From: Tupaia tana
Lineage: Eukaryota > Chordata > Mammalia > Scandentia > Tupaiidae
Length of the DNA: 64,000 bases
Direction: 5' to 3'
Assembly (NCBI GenBank): GCA_026018925.1
Contig: JAKSZU010000027.1
Location: 2,489,531-2,553,530, forward strand
Each line of letters starts with the position of its first letter. Position 1 is the first letter of the stretch. Positions 14,501 through 20,291 of this stretch are shown here, piece after piece. The notes under the pieces were generated by a model that saw nothing but the letters and a program-made list of their open reading frames with translations, was not told the origin of the DNA and made no database searches. Both the position numbers and the translations under genes were made by a program.

Positions 14501-17409
14501 AGGATGGAGCCGCGCAGTGAAGGGCAAGGCGTGTTTTTGTTATGGTGGAAGGACTTTTGTCTCGAAGGTGGGATTGGAGAATGAAATGTTAATACAGAAC
14601 CTTTGTTTCACTAGATTAATGGAAAGTGGAGTGGCCAGAGTGCCGGAGGCTGTGCGAATTTCCAGGAGACTCACAAAAACAACCCCATCTACCAATTCCA
14701 TGTGGAGAAGACCGGGCCGGTCCTGATCGAGCTGAGAGGGCCGAGGTGTGTGAGCACTGACTTCGTAAACTGGTGACGTTACATAAAATGCGCGTGGACG
14801 GGTCCCAGAGCCCGACGGTTGAGCGAGCCATATCCCACGTGGCTGACTGCAGTTCAGACCCCAGCCCTCGTTACTGGAGCCGCAGACAAGGGGCCTTTGG
14901 ACAGGACGGAGAGGTGAAGGGCTCACTCCCCCTTGGGGCTGCGCTCGCCCCCCCTCTCTGCTTCTCCGTGGTGAGCACAGAGGCCCTCTGGCAGCTGTTG
15001 TTGTTTTTGATGAGTTTAGCGGGGTTGAATAAGTTTAAAAACAGACCTGCTGAATATATAGACATTGGATAACGAGGACAATGGCATCATAAAGAACTGT
15101 CTCCTTAATAAATGGTGTGTAATAATTAGTATCCATGCATTTAAAAATGTTAACTAGACCCTTTTCTCACATCACATCTAAAAGTCGACTCCAAGTGGAT
15201 TACAGGTCTAAACGTGAAGGCAAAACAGGATGGCTTTAGGAGATAAAGACGAGGTAATCTCAGGGGAAAAGGAAAGGTTTCTTCTATACAGAAAGCAGAT
15301 TTGTAAATATGCTCACTAGTAAGAAAAAAGTCTGCAGTTTTGAGGGAAAAGAATGACGAAGTGGCCCCCCCCCCGCACCCGCTGGCCAATGTACTGTAAT
15401 TACCGACTGTTCCTCGGTGACTCGATCACGGTGACGCAGCCGTCCGGGTTGTACTAACGGTGAGCAGGTCATAGCTACGCAGCACTACAGGTGAGCCATA
15501 ACGGTCCAGCGGCTGGCCCTGCAGGGCCCTGGGGACGTGCTGTGGAAGCAGACCCCACGTGGGCGAGCGTGGTCCCCGTGGCGGGCATGCGTGTGCACAA
15601 GCCCAGGATCCTGACAGGATGGGGAGTTAAGGAGAAAGGGTTGCATGTGACCTGCTCCTCTTGGGGTGTTCTCTCCCCCTACGCCTCCACCTGGTGTGTG
15701 CCCTCTGGCGTTTAAAAACAAAGGAAAGAATGCTGAGCAAATGCCACGCGCAGTAGAGTATACACACACGATTTCACTTAGATGAAGTCAGGAAGGCAAG
15801 GCTAAACAGCTGCTTACGGGTGCACACTTCCGTGGCCAACCTATTAACAAAGCAAGAGAGTGATTAGCACACAAGTAGCTCTGTGGCCGACAGGAGTTGG
15901 GACCAGAAACATGCATACAAAGGGGTTCTTCTGTGCTGGGAGTGTGGATCTGGGTCGTGGTTACTCAGGTGTGTGTTCAGTGTACAAATTATTTATTAAG
16001 CTATGCATTTTATTTATTTTGTGTTCTATGCCACAATTTTAAAAAGTTTCAAAGCAGACTGTAAATAAAGAGTACGAACTTCTAAATACGATTAGGCTTC
16101 ATTTTGCTTGTCTTACAAACTAATTCAAAAAGCAGTCCTTTAGGTTATAAAGATAGGATATGGTTAAGCCATTTTTAGATAGGAAGGATAGGATTAAGCT
16201 GTTTTTCTACAAAGTCATTGTAAAAACCACTAGTAGTTTGATAAGTGAAATCGCTCTTCCTTAATTTCCGGATAGATGGAACGTGTAACTGTTCATTAGC
16301 GGGGCATATTTTTCTGTTGCCTGTTCACGTCACTTGCCCGTATTTTTGTTGATTGTAGTTGTCCTGCTTTTCTTGATATTGTAAGCCTAAGTTAAGGATA
16401 TTAAATCCTTTACATAGTTACAAATATCTTTCCTAGGTAGTCATTTTTTTTCCACATAGAGAAAACAATTTCATATTACAGTAATCAGATCTTTGTTTTG
16501 TTGTTTCCTTTTGTAATAGATGGGAAATTTCATCCCAATGTCAAATATACTGTTACTATATTTTCTTCTAGTTCTTTTATGGTTTAGTTTTTTTTTTGCA
16601 TTTTTAAATCTATATGCAATATGCATCACAGATTAATAATTTCGTCTACATTTTTATCACCTTATCACCATCTGAAGACTTCCTTCCCAACTACTTGAAA
16701 TGTCTGTTGTATGCTAATTACTTCTATATATTTGATTTCAGGCTTTCTTTCTGTTCCATGGCTATTACATTTTATCTTTCAAGCTTAAATTCTAAATTTT
16801 CTAAATTTAAATGACAATATTTTTCATATCATTCCCTGGGGCTCCCATCATAAAATTTTTTTCCAAGTAAGCTTAATACTAAGATAATTGTCCTATGGCT
16901 CCAGTTAAGGTGTAAGTGGTGTTTGTACAATTAACACATATGTGTGTGACGGTGCTCTTCCCGCCTGCTGAAGCTGCAGAAAGCATGTACTTGAAGTAAC
17001 AGAACAGCTGTTCTTAGTTATTTTAAACCGTGTGTCTGAGGCCATTTAGTAACACAGAATTTGTTTATTTTTCATGCCAGGCAGTACAGTGTTGGATTTG
17101 AGGTCATAACGGTCTCTGTGACGGGAGATCCTGGTCCCCATGGCTTTCAGAGGAAGTCTAGTGGTGACTATAGGTAAAGTTGGCAATTTGATCACATCCG
17201 ATTTAACTTCACTTCTTGTGGTAACATCTCCTAAAAACCTTCTTCTCATCTTCCCTGAATACAGGTGTGGGTTTTGCTACCTGGAACTAGATAATATACC
17301 TGCTGGGATCTTCAATATCATTCCCAGTACTTTTTTGCCTAAACAAGAAGGACCTTTTTTCTTGGACTTTAATAGTATTATCCCCATCAAGACAACACAG
17401 CTTCAGTGA
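272..17409 (+). CDS. CAPN7: Calpain-7, residues 243-813 (3' two thirds of the gene)
   Basis: Non-classical calpain cysteine protease, known to bind ESCRT-III proteins through N-terminal MIT domains, which lie upstream of this window. Fifteen exons join in frame: 272-398, 1149-1234, 2899-2992, 4742-4888, 5738-5844, 6429-6549, 7950-8094, 8226-8325, 8593-8728, 9293-9368, 12706-12851, 14020-14082, 14615-14745, 17081-17173 and 17265-17409. They encode 571 residues, exactly matching human positions 243-813 of 813, so there are no internal indels. The catalytic triad is intact: Cys290 in SDCSFVASL, His458 in [10 protein letters not shown] and Asn478 in LKNPWS. Residues to about 540 belong to the CysPc protease domain. 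The rest forms two C2-like domains and ends in IKTTQLQ. All junctions are GT-AG and no stop or frameshift was seen. The protein is expected to be active and cytosolic or endosome-associated. Confidence 0.97.
861..1128 (+). repeat. 50-bp minisatellite, about 5.4 copies
   Basis: Units start at 861, 911, 961, 1011, 1061 and 1111 (partial), each with AGTAGACGTGTGCGTGAG or a variant. The first copy is the most decayed (CG changed to TG or AT). The array ends about 20 bp before the acceptor of the catalytic-Cys exon. Confidence 0.9.
1149..1234 (+). CDS. CAPN7: CAPN7 exon carrying the catalytic cysteine
   Basis: Reads [18 protein letters not shown]. The Cys equals human C290, the nucleophile. CAPN7 has SDCSF where classical calpains have GDCW. 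The acceptor TTGACAG lies about 20 bp after a 50-bp tandem array, and the donor is GTAAAG at 1235. Confidence 0.95.
1640..1745 (+). mobile_element. Ancient DNA-transposon fragment
   Basis: The AAATAAAATATATTGTTAAG and TTTTACCTTTTTC portions match a widespread mammalian non-autonomous DNA transposon remembered by its CAGTGCTGTCCAATAG terminus. A second piece is at 32160-32285. Family name not certain. Confidence 0.4.
1850..2108 (+). mobile_element. tRNA-derived SINE, long form
   Basis: Defines the window's common SINE. A tRNA-like head of about 75 bp has an A-box-like GTGGCTTAATGGTTAAGG and a B-box-like GTTCAAGTCC. The body has TG/CG-rich sequence, then a GAGAGGAG..GGAG purine block, a CCCCGGGG block, CTCTCTGTCTCT, and an A-rich tail. 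This copy is somewhat diverged. Confidence 0.8.
2408..2645 (-). mobile_element. tRNA-SINE, long form
   Basis: Reverse copy starting TTTTTGCTATAGGGC, the complement of the tail. Its internal TG site is expanded to a 45-bp CA run (2546-2590). Confidence 0.8.
2546..2590. repeat. (CA)n microsatellite inside SINE
   Basis: Perfect CA run of about 22 units at the SINE's internal TG-rich site. Confidence 0.95.
2899..2992 (+). CDS. CAPN7: CAPN7 exon, protease core
   Basis: Reads [20 protein letters not shown] and onward to VPRK. The split first codon gives Ser, where human has Gly. Acceptor ACAAAAG, donor GTGAGT at 2993. Confidence 0.94.
3272..3452 (+). mobile_element. tRNA-SINE, diverged
   Basis: Head with CAGTTCGAGTCCTGGACC and GGAGGAGAGTGGAGAAGGGG body; the tail is degraded. 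Confidence 0.7.
3896..3936. repeat. TG/CG-rich simple repeat
   Basis: Imperfect alternating TG and CG run beside the tail end of an inverted SINE. Confidence 0.85.
3936..4170 (-). mobile_element. tRNA-SINE, long form
   Basis: GGCACATAGAGAGAG start, CA/CG-rich middle, and a head complement ending CCTAACCACTGTGCTATGG. Confidence 0.75.
4171..4741 (+). other. CAPN7: CAPN7 intron, nothing recognised
   Basis: AT-rich unique sequence; no repeat or ORF of note. Confidence 0.6.
4742..4888 (+). CDS. CAPN7: CAPN7 exon, protease core
   Basis: Encodes 49 residues, phase 0 at both ends, starting [16 protein letters not shown] and ending [10 protein letters not shown]. Includes the calpain-typical [11 protein letters not shown] segment. 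Donor GTGAGT. Confidence 0.95.
4889..5737 (+). other. CAPN7: CAPN7 intron, nothing recognised
   Basis: GC-rich first half grading to AT-rich; no interspersed repeat recognised. Confidence 0.6.
5738..5844 (+). CDS. CAPN7: CAPN7 exon, protease core
   Basis: Encodes [17 protein letters not shown] and continues to FRMLYQ, with a split Arg codon at the end. Acceptor GTTGCAG, donor GTAAGC at 5845. Confidence 0.95.
5898..6262 (+). mobile_element. Composite of nested tRNA-SINE heads
   Basis: Three head-like starts (CAGCCCTGTAGCCTAGTGG, GGGACCAGCAGATGGC and GTGCATGGCACGGTGGG) precede one body and tail. Read as SINEs inserted into or recombined with each other. Confidence 0.6.
6429..6549 (+). CDS. 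CAPN7: CAPN7 exon carrying the catalytic histidine
   Basis: Encodes [15 protein letters not shown] and [12 protein letters not shown]. His458 of the triad lies in PTHAY. The donor is AAG|GTCTGC at 6550, with an unusual pyrimidine at intron position +3; the reading frame requires it. Confidence 0.94.
6685..6935 (+). mobile_element. tRNA-SINE, long form, diverged
   Basis: Head with GGTTCAAGTCCCGGACCTGG, purine block at 6830-6850, and AAAATAAAAATGG tail. Confidence 0.7.
7010..7125 (+). mobile_element. LINE L2-like 3' end
   Basis: The AGTAGACGCTCAGTAAATG segment matches the conserved L2 tail pattern. Short and old. Confidence 0.4.
7190..7428 (-). mobile_element. tRNA-SINE, long form
   Basis: TTTTTGCCTTAGCTGTGTG start through GTACCCATTACGCCACC, the complement of the A box. 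Confidence 0.8.
7950..8094 (+). CDS. CAPN7: CAPN7 exon carrying the catalytic asparagine
   Basis: Begins [18 protein letters not shown], where Asn478 of the triad is in KNPWS. Continues through [13 protein letters not shown] to KIDN. Acceptor TTCACATAG, donor GTGAAT at 8095. Confidence 0.95.
8226..8325 (+). CDS. CAPN7: CAPN7 exon, end of protease core
   Basis: Encodes [20 protein letters not shown] and onward to STCIH, with split codons at both ends. This is the C-terminal edge of the CysPc domain. Donor GTAGCG at 8326. Confidence 0.94.
8593..8728 (+). CDS. CAPN7: CAPN7 exon, start of C2-like region
   Basis: Encodes [19 protein letters not shown] and continues to LLSRHITDK. Acceptor TCTTTCAG, donor GTAGCT. 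More GC-rich than neighbouring exons. Confidence 0.94.
8729..9292 (+). other. CAPN7: CAPN7 intron, nothing recognised
   Basis: Unique AT-rich intron sequence. Confidence 0.6.
9293..9368 (+). CDS. CAPN7: CAPN7 exon, first C2-like domain
   Basis: Encodes [19 protein letters not shown] and KKVYYP. Acceptor GATTTTAG, donor GTATGT. Confidence 0.94.
9620..9870 (+). mobile_element. Possible ancient LINE/L2-like remnant
   Basis: CTGAGCAAAACTATTCTATG and the following CCTGTC/CCTGCC-rich sequence resemble a common ancient mammalian repeat. Weak similarity judged from memory. Confidence 0.3.
9983..10062. repeat. 16-bp tandem repeat, 5 copies
   Basis: Five units of GGTGGCCGTGGTCAGC with single-base variants, in the same CAPN7 intron as the 39-bp array. 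Confidence 0.9.
10362..10502 (+). mobile_element. tRNA-SINE, short form
   Basis: The head passes directly to GCTTGCTTTCTGTCTCTC and the GCCCTGTAGCAAAG tail, without the TG-rich and CCCCGGGG blocks. Confidence 0.75.
10545..10785 (+). mobile_element. tRNA-SINE, long form
   Basis: Complete copy: GGGCCAGCAGGTTGTATAGC head through CACCCTATGGCAAAAACC tail. Confidence 0.85.
10786..11582 (+). other. CAPN7: CAPN7 intron, nothing recognised
   Basis: Mixed-composition unique sequence between two SINEs. Confidence 0.55.
11583..11890 (+). mobile_element. tRNA-SINE, long form
   Basis: Near-complete copy (GGGACCAGCAGTTGGCGTAA to CACCCTATAGCCAAAAAAAC), then an A run and a second CT-rich tail segment to 11890. 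Confidence 0.85.
12108..12562. repeat. 39-bp minisatellite, 11 identical copies
   Basis: Unit begins GAGCTGTGCACAGTTCCAGA. Copies start at 12121 and repeat every 39 bp to 12549, with partial units at both edges. I saw no differences between full units. Because 39 is divisible by three, it reads as a 13-residue repeat in open frames on both strands. It lies in a CAPN7 intron. Confidence 0.97.
12706..12851 (+). CDS. CAPN7: CAPN7 exon, C2-like region
   Basis: Encodes [19 protein letters not shown] and onward to NTIHYTVR. Acceptor GTCTGCAG, donor GTAAGT. It lies about 150 bp after the 39-bp minisatellite. Confidence 0.95.
12948..13180 (+). mobile_element. tRNA-SINE, long form
   Basis: Head with GCGGTTCAAGTCCTGGACC; tail GCATGCCCTATAGTAAGG. 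Confidence 0.75.
13255..13475 (-). mobile_element. tRNA-SINE, long form
   Basis: GGTTTTTGCCATAGACACAT start, head complement with CCATACCCTAACCACCTGCC. Confidence 0.8.
13735..13872 (-). mobile_element. tRNA-SINE, short form
   Basis: AAATTTGTTATGGGGCGCAC then GAGAAAGCAAGCC and CTAACCACCATGCCACCTGC. Lacks the long-form body. Confidence 0.75.
14020..14082 (+). CDS. CAPN7: CAPN7 exon, 21 residues
   Basis: Short phase-0 exon reading [20 protein letters not shown] then Arg, after a long T-rich tract. Acceptor AATCTAG, donor GTAAGG. Confidence 0.93.
14083..14614 (+). other. CAPN7: CAPN7 intron, nothing recognised
   Basis: T-rich start then GC-rich unique sequence. Confidence 0.55.
14615..14745 (+). 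CDS. CAPN7: CAPN7 exon, second C2-like domain
   Basis: Encodes [20 protein letters not shown] and continues to VLIELRGP. Acceptor TTCACTAG, donor GTGTGT. Confidence 0.94.
14790..15000 (+). mobile_element. tRNA-SINE, old diverged copy
   Basis: CCCACGTGGCTGACTGCAGT head and a GTGAGCACAGAGGCCCTCTG tail remain recognisable. Confidence 0.55.
15020..15495 (+). mobile_element. LINE-1 ORF2 remnant (sense)
   Basis: AATAAATGGTGTG, AAGTCGACTCCAAGTGG and ATTACAGGTCTAAACGTGA follow the conserved L1 ORF2 C-terminal region. The reading frame is destroyed. A SINE at 15497 separates it from the matching 3' UTR. Confidence 0.6.
15497..15722 (+). mobile_element. tRNA-SINE inserted in L1
   Basis: Head CGGTCCAGCGGCTGG to tail GTGTGCCCTCTGGCG; it splits an older L1 copy. 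Confidence 0.65.
15735..16050 (+). mobile_element. LINE-1 3' UTR remnant
   Basis: GATCTGGGTCGTGGTTACTC and the following TTATTTATTAAGCTATGCAT match the L1M 3' UTR pattern, continuing the ORF2 piece at 15020-15495. Confidence 0.65.
16290..16770 (-). mobile_element. LINE-1 remnant (antisense)
   Basis: CTGTTCACGTCACTTGCCCG, GATATTAAATCCTTTACATA and ATTTTCTTCTAGTTCTTTTA follow the complement of the L1 ORF2 C-terminal region. Confidence 0.6.
17081..17173 (+). CDS. CAPN7: CAPN7 penultimate exon
   Basis: Encodes [20 protein letters not shown] and onward to SSGDY. Acceptor CATGCCAG, donor GTAAAG. It is followed by a 91-bp intron (17174-17264). Confidence 0.94.
17174..17264 (+). other. CAPN7: CAPN7 last intron, 91 bp
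   Basis: GTAAAG to AATACAG. Close to the minimum size for a mammalian spliceosomal intron. Confidence 0.9.
17265..17409 (+). CDS. CAPN7: CAPN7 last coding exon and stop
   Basis: Encodes [20 protein letters not shown] and onward to IKTTQLQ, then TGA at 17407-17409. Acceptor AATACAG. Confidence 0.96.
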
Positions 17410-17935
17410 TGGAGAAATCACAGCCAGTTACTGGATTTTATACTTAACCGAACATCGACTCTTCGAACAAAGACGCAGATCTTCGGGACAATAAACAACA
17501 ATCAGAATGGAATTAAAAGAGTTACAGTGGAATCTGGTGCTTATCAGGTGTGTTTGGTCAGAATTGTTTAGAGTCAGAACTACCTAAATCACCGAGAAGT
17601 ACCGTTCGCAGGGATGTGTATTAGCGCGCTGGCTTGCACTTGAGGCCACTCCGCATGTGATTAAACTCGTCGTCACTGTGAGATGCCTTCACCAAGAACG
17701 AAGGAGTGAGGCCACGTGAGGAAACGACACCGTCGTGGAGTGGACGGGCTCACGTGACCCCTGCTGTGCTGACGCCACGTTGCCCTGGGTGCCGATACGT
17801 GGAGATTCACCTGCTCGTGCCGACTCCACCGCACACCGCAGCCACTGTTTACCAAATGAATCCTGTCCCCATGGTGCATTTTAATTTCGCATTATTTGTA
17901 ACTAAATGTTTGTTGTTGTCCAGATGTTATGAAAG

Positions 17936-17941
17936 AATAAA
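17936..17941 (+). promoter_or_regulatory. CAPN7: CAPN7 proximal poly(A) signal
   Basis: Canonical AATAAA 527 bp after the stop codon, in an AT-rich setting. Confidence 0.5.
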
Positions 17942-18405
17942 GTTTTAAGAAGTACTAATTAGCATAAAGATGCTCATAGTTAAGAATGAAGGTGGTTGAA
18001 GTTAGGTAGCTGTCTCCCTTTGGATCATGTAGAAAGAATGAGGTATGTCATGTGGGAGTTTCCACTTTTTATCAGCCTGATGAAAGTAATAATCTGAAAC
18101 ACTGAAGACATTATAATTGAGTTTGTTTAGTCTTTTTTTTTTTTATTATTGCTTTGTAGTTCAGTGTTCTTGTGGTAACGGCACTTTGAAGAAAATAGTT
18201 AAACGTATGTGATTGGAGCATACAGCATTCGGAGAAGAGGAATCGCCAAGACTCTGGGGCCATGTAATCTCCCAGTGGTTTATGTAAAAATGGGTCAGAA
18301 TGGAACACAAGATTTTAAAGTTGGAAGACAGGATGAGATTTTTCATTGTCTCTACTTTATAATGATCAGAACTACTTATTTTGTATTTCTATTGCCTTTA
18401 ATTGA

Positions 18406-18411
18406 AATAAA
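18406..18411 (+). promoter_or_regulatory. CAPN7: CAPN7 distal poly(A) signal
   Basis: Canonical AATAAA about 1 kb after the stop. A SINE begins about 35 bp downstream, marking the likely transcript end. Confidence 0.6.
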
Positions 18412-18446
18412 ACGTTTACACTAATGGAAACAGCACAGTTCATCGC

Positions 18447-18655
18447 ACGGGCTGGCCCTGTCGCCCAGGGGTCAGAAGAGCCAGGCCCCCATGCACAGCT
18501 CAGACCGGCCCCTGCAGATGGAACACGCCAGGCGTGTGTGTACCTGGAATCCTACTGGGAAAATGGGAGAAGAGACCACGAGTGACCCCATTCGGGGGAT
18601 GTGTTCTCCCTCTGTCCCTGGTGAATGCAGCGCCCACTAGCAATTACCAAAAAAA
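18447..18655 (+). mobile_element. tRNA-SINE in the convergent intergenic gap
   Basis: GGGCTGGCCCTGTCGCCCAG head, GTGTGTGTACCTGGAATCC body, eroded tail. It occupies much of the space between the two genes' poly(A) signals. Confidence 0.65.
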
Positions 18656-18927
18656 TTTCATCTGGTGTGTTTGTTCATCTAAAGGAGAAAACATCATTTC
18701 ATGAAAATATATGTGTCAACAAAAATATCTGCCCTTTTATATTCAGGGTAATGGCAGACTGGTAAGTATTTAGTTTATTGATTTTATGTGGATTAATTTG
18801 ACTAATTTTCTGTGGCCCTTTAAAACAAAATCCAAAGCATAAACGCTCTTACTATAGAGTGCGCGAGCCCTCGCGGCGGAGCTCCCGGGCAGGGTGCGGG
18901 TCAGGCCTACGCGTGAGCTGAGAGTCA

Positions 18928-20088
18928 CACAGTCTTCTTAAGCCGTTTATTACAGTCAGGTATTAAGACAAGTACAAAATAACCTCGGAATCAGGATACC
19001 GAGTCAGTCCATCAAAAGGAGACAGTGTGAAGAGGGCCGGACGACGACAGCGCAGGCTGTGACACTTAGCGCCGTGAGATGGTTCGTTCTTAACAAAACA
19101 GGACAAATAAAATACAGCTCTCGAAATATGCAGAACCATGGACACACTGAAGAAAAGCCGTCCGGAGGCACTGCTACCAGATGGCAGACCGCCTTGGCCG
19201 AGATGCCTCCCCTTCCTCACTAGGGGCGGGTTTCACGGGACGCTAGGGCAGCATAAGCCTTAAATCAGTTCATTGGTTTTTAAAGTTAGAGCCTACGGAG
19301 AAATTAACACCTCGTCAATCTAACAGCGACGCATGCACTTCTAGAGTAGTCCCCCTTGACTGGCAGGGTAAGGTTTCCCTCATTCCCTCCCAGAACCCTC
19401 CCCCACAGCCACTGACCCCTACATTCCATCCCTGCTACCCTCCACCCCCCATCCCTACACTGGCATTCACCTGTCCCACCCCAAAAAGTGCAGTTGATGG
19501 AGCCCTTCGGAGAACGCGATCTAAGGGGTGTTCAGCACACACTTCATAAAGGCCCCTCTGAACCCGAAGGTGGTGGCGGTCAGTTGTTCCTGGATTTTTT
19601 TTTTTTCTGGAGCCTTCACTGGGTCGATACTGTGTACTCTGAATACTTGCATTTTTGATCTGTGTGTGTGGGTTTGGTTTGTTTTTCATTTGAGTACCCT
19701 GGGACTTAAATTATTCCATTATTGGAGAGAACATCTCCCGTTTTTCCCAGAGTGAGGACAAGGACAGGGAACGGGCAGCGAGGTCCTGCCCCGCTGGGCT
19801 GAGCCTTGCCCCACCCCGGCCCGGCCCACACAGCCCGGAACTGCTGACCGTGCCGTCCAGGGAGGCTCCCGCAGGCCGTGACCTGGTCACAGCCACCTGC
19901 AGCAGCTCCTCCGCCCCCAAAATACCAGCCCAAAGAGCTCTGCCAGAGAAGTCCTCAGCGCTCGAGGTCACAAGCTCCGTTCGTGCAGTTTGGAGCGAAC
20001 GCTTGGGTCTGGCTGTGCTCGGGCTACGGGCACAGTGCTGTCCAGTCTGACGGGTAAATGTGAACGTGCGCGGGCCAGCCCTGGGTGG
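18928..20088 (-). other. SH3BP5: SH3BP5 3' UTR
   Basis: About 1.15 kb from the stop to just past the - strand AATAAA at 18946-18951. Contains a C-rich stretch (on +) at 19370-19500. No SINE is inserted here, unlike the flanking sequence, consistent with selection on the UTR. Confidence 0.75.
18946..18951 (-). promoter_or_regulatory. SH3BP5: SH3BP5 poly(A) signal
   Basis: TTTATT on +, AATAAA on -, placed about 1.14 kb after the SH3BP5 stop. No other - strand AATAAA was noticed between the stop and this point. Confidence 0.7.
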
Positions 20089-20291
20089 TCAGCCGATCTG
20101 TACCAGTTTTATGTCGGCGATACTCCCATCTCTGCCCTTGGAGCACTGGAGGGACAGCTGCTTCATCCGGCTCTCCAAGGCCTGGCCTTCCACGGGGGTG
20201 CTGCTGTGGCTCCTACCCCTGCCACCGCCGCCGAGACCCCGGCCGTTGGCTTTGTCACTCGTTTTATTCTCTGCCCCTTCTGCCCTGTCTC
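20089..20291 (-). CDS. SH3BP5: SH3BP5 last coding exon
   Basis: Acceptor TTTCTGTAG at 20292-20300. Encodes DRAEGAENKTSDKANGRG, then VEGQALESRMKQLSLQCSKG, then ADIKLVQIG and TGA at 20089-20091. The middle is Gly/Arg-rich (GLGGGGRGR) where human is Ser-rich. Found by reading the - strand against the human C-terminus. Confidence 0.95.

Larger units (their letters stand above)
17410..18430 (+). other. CAPN7: CAPN7 3' UTR
   Basis: AT-rich non-coding sequence after the CAPN7 stop. AATAAA at 17936-17941 could give a short form; AATAAA at 18406-18411 is the likely distal signal, with cleavage near 18425-18430. The extent is inferred from these signals only. Confidence 0.7.
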
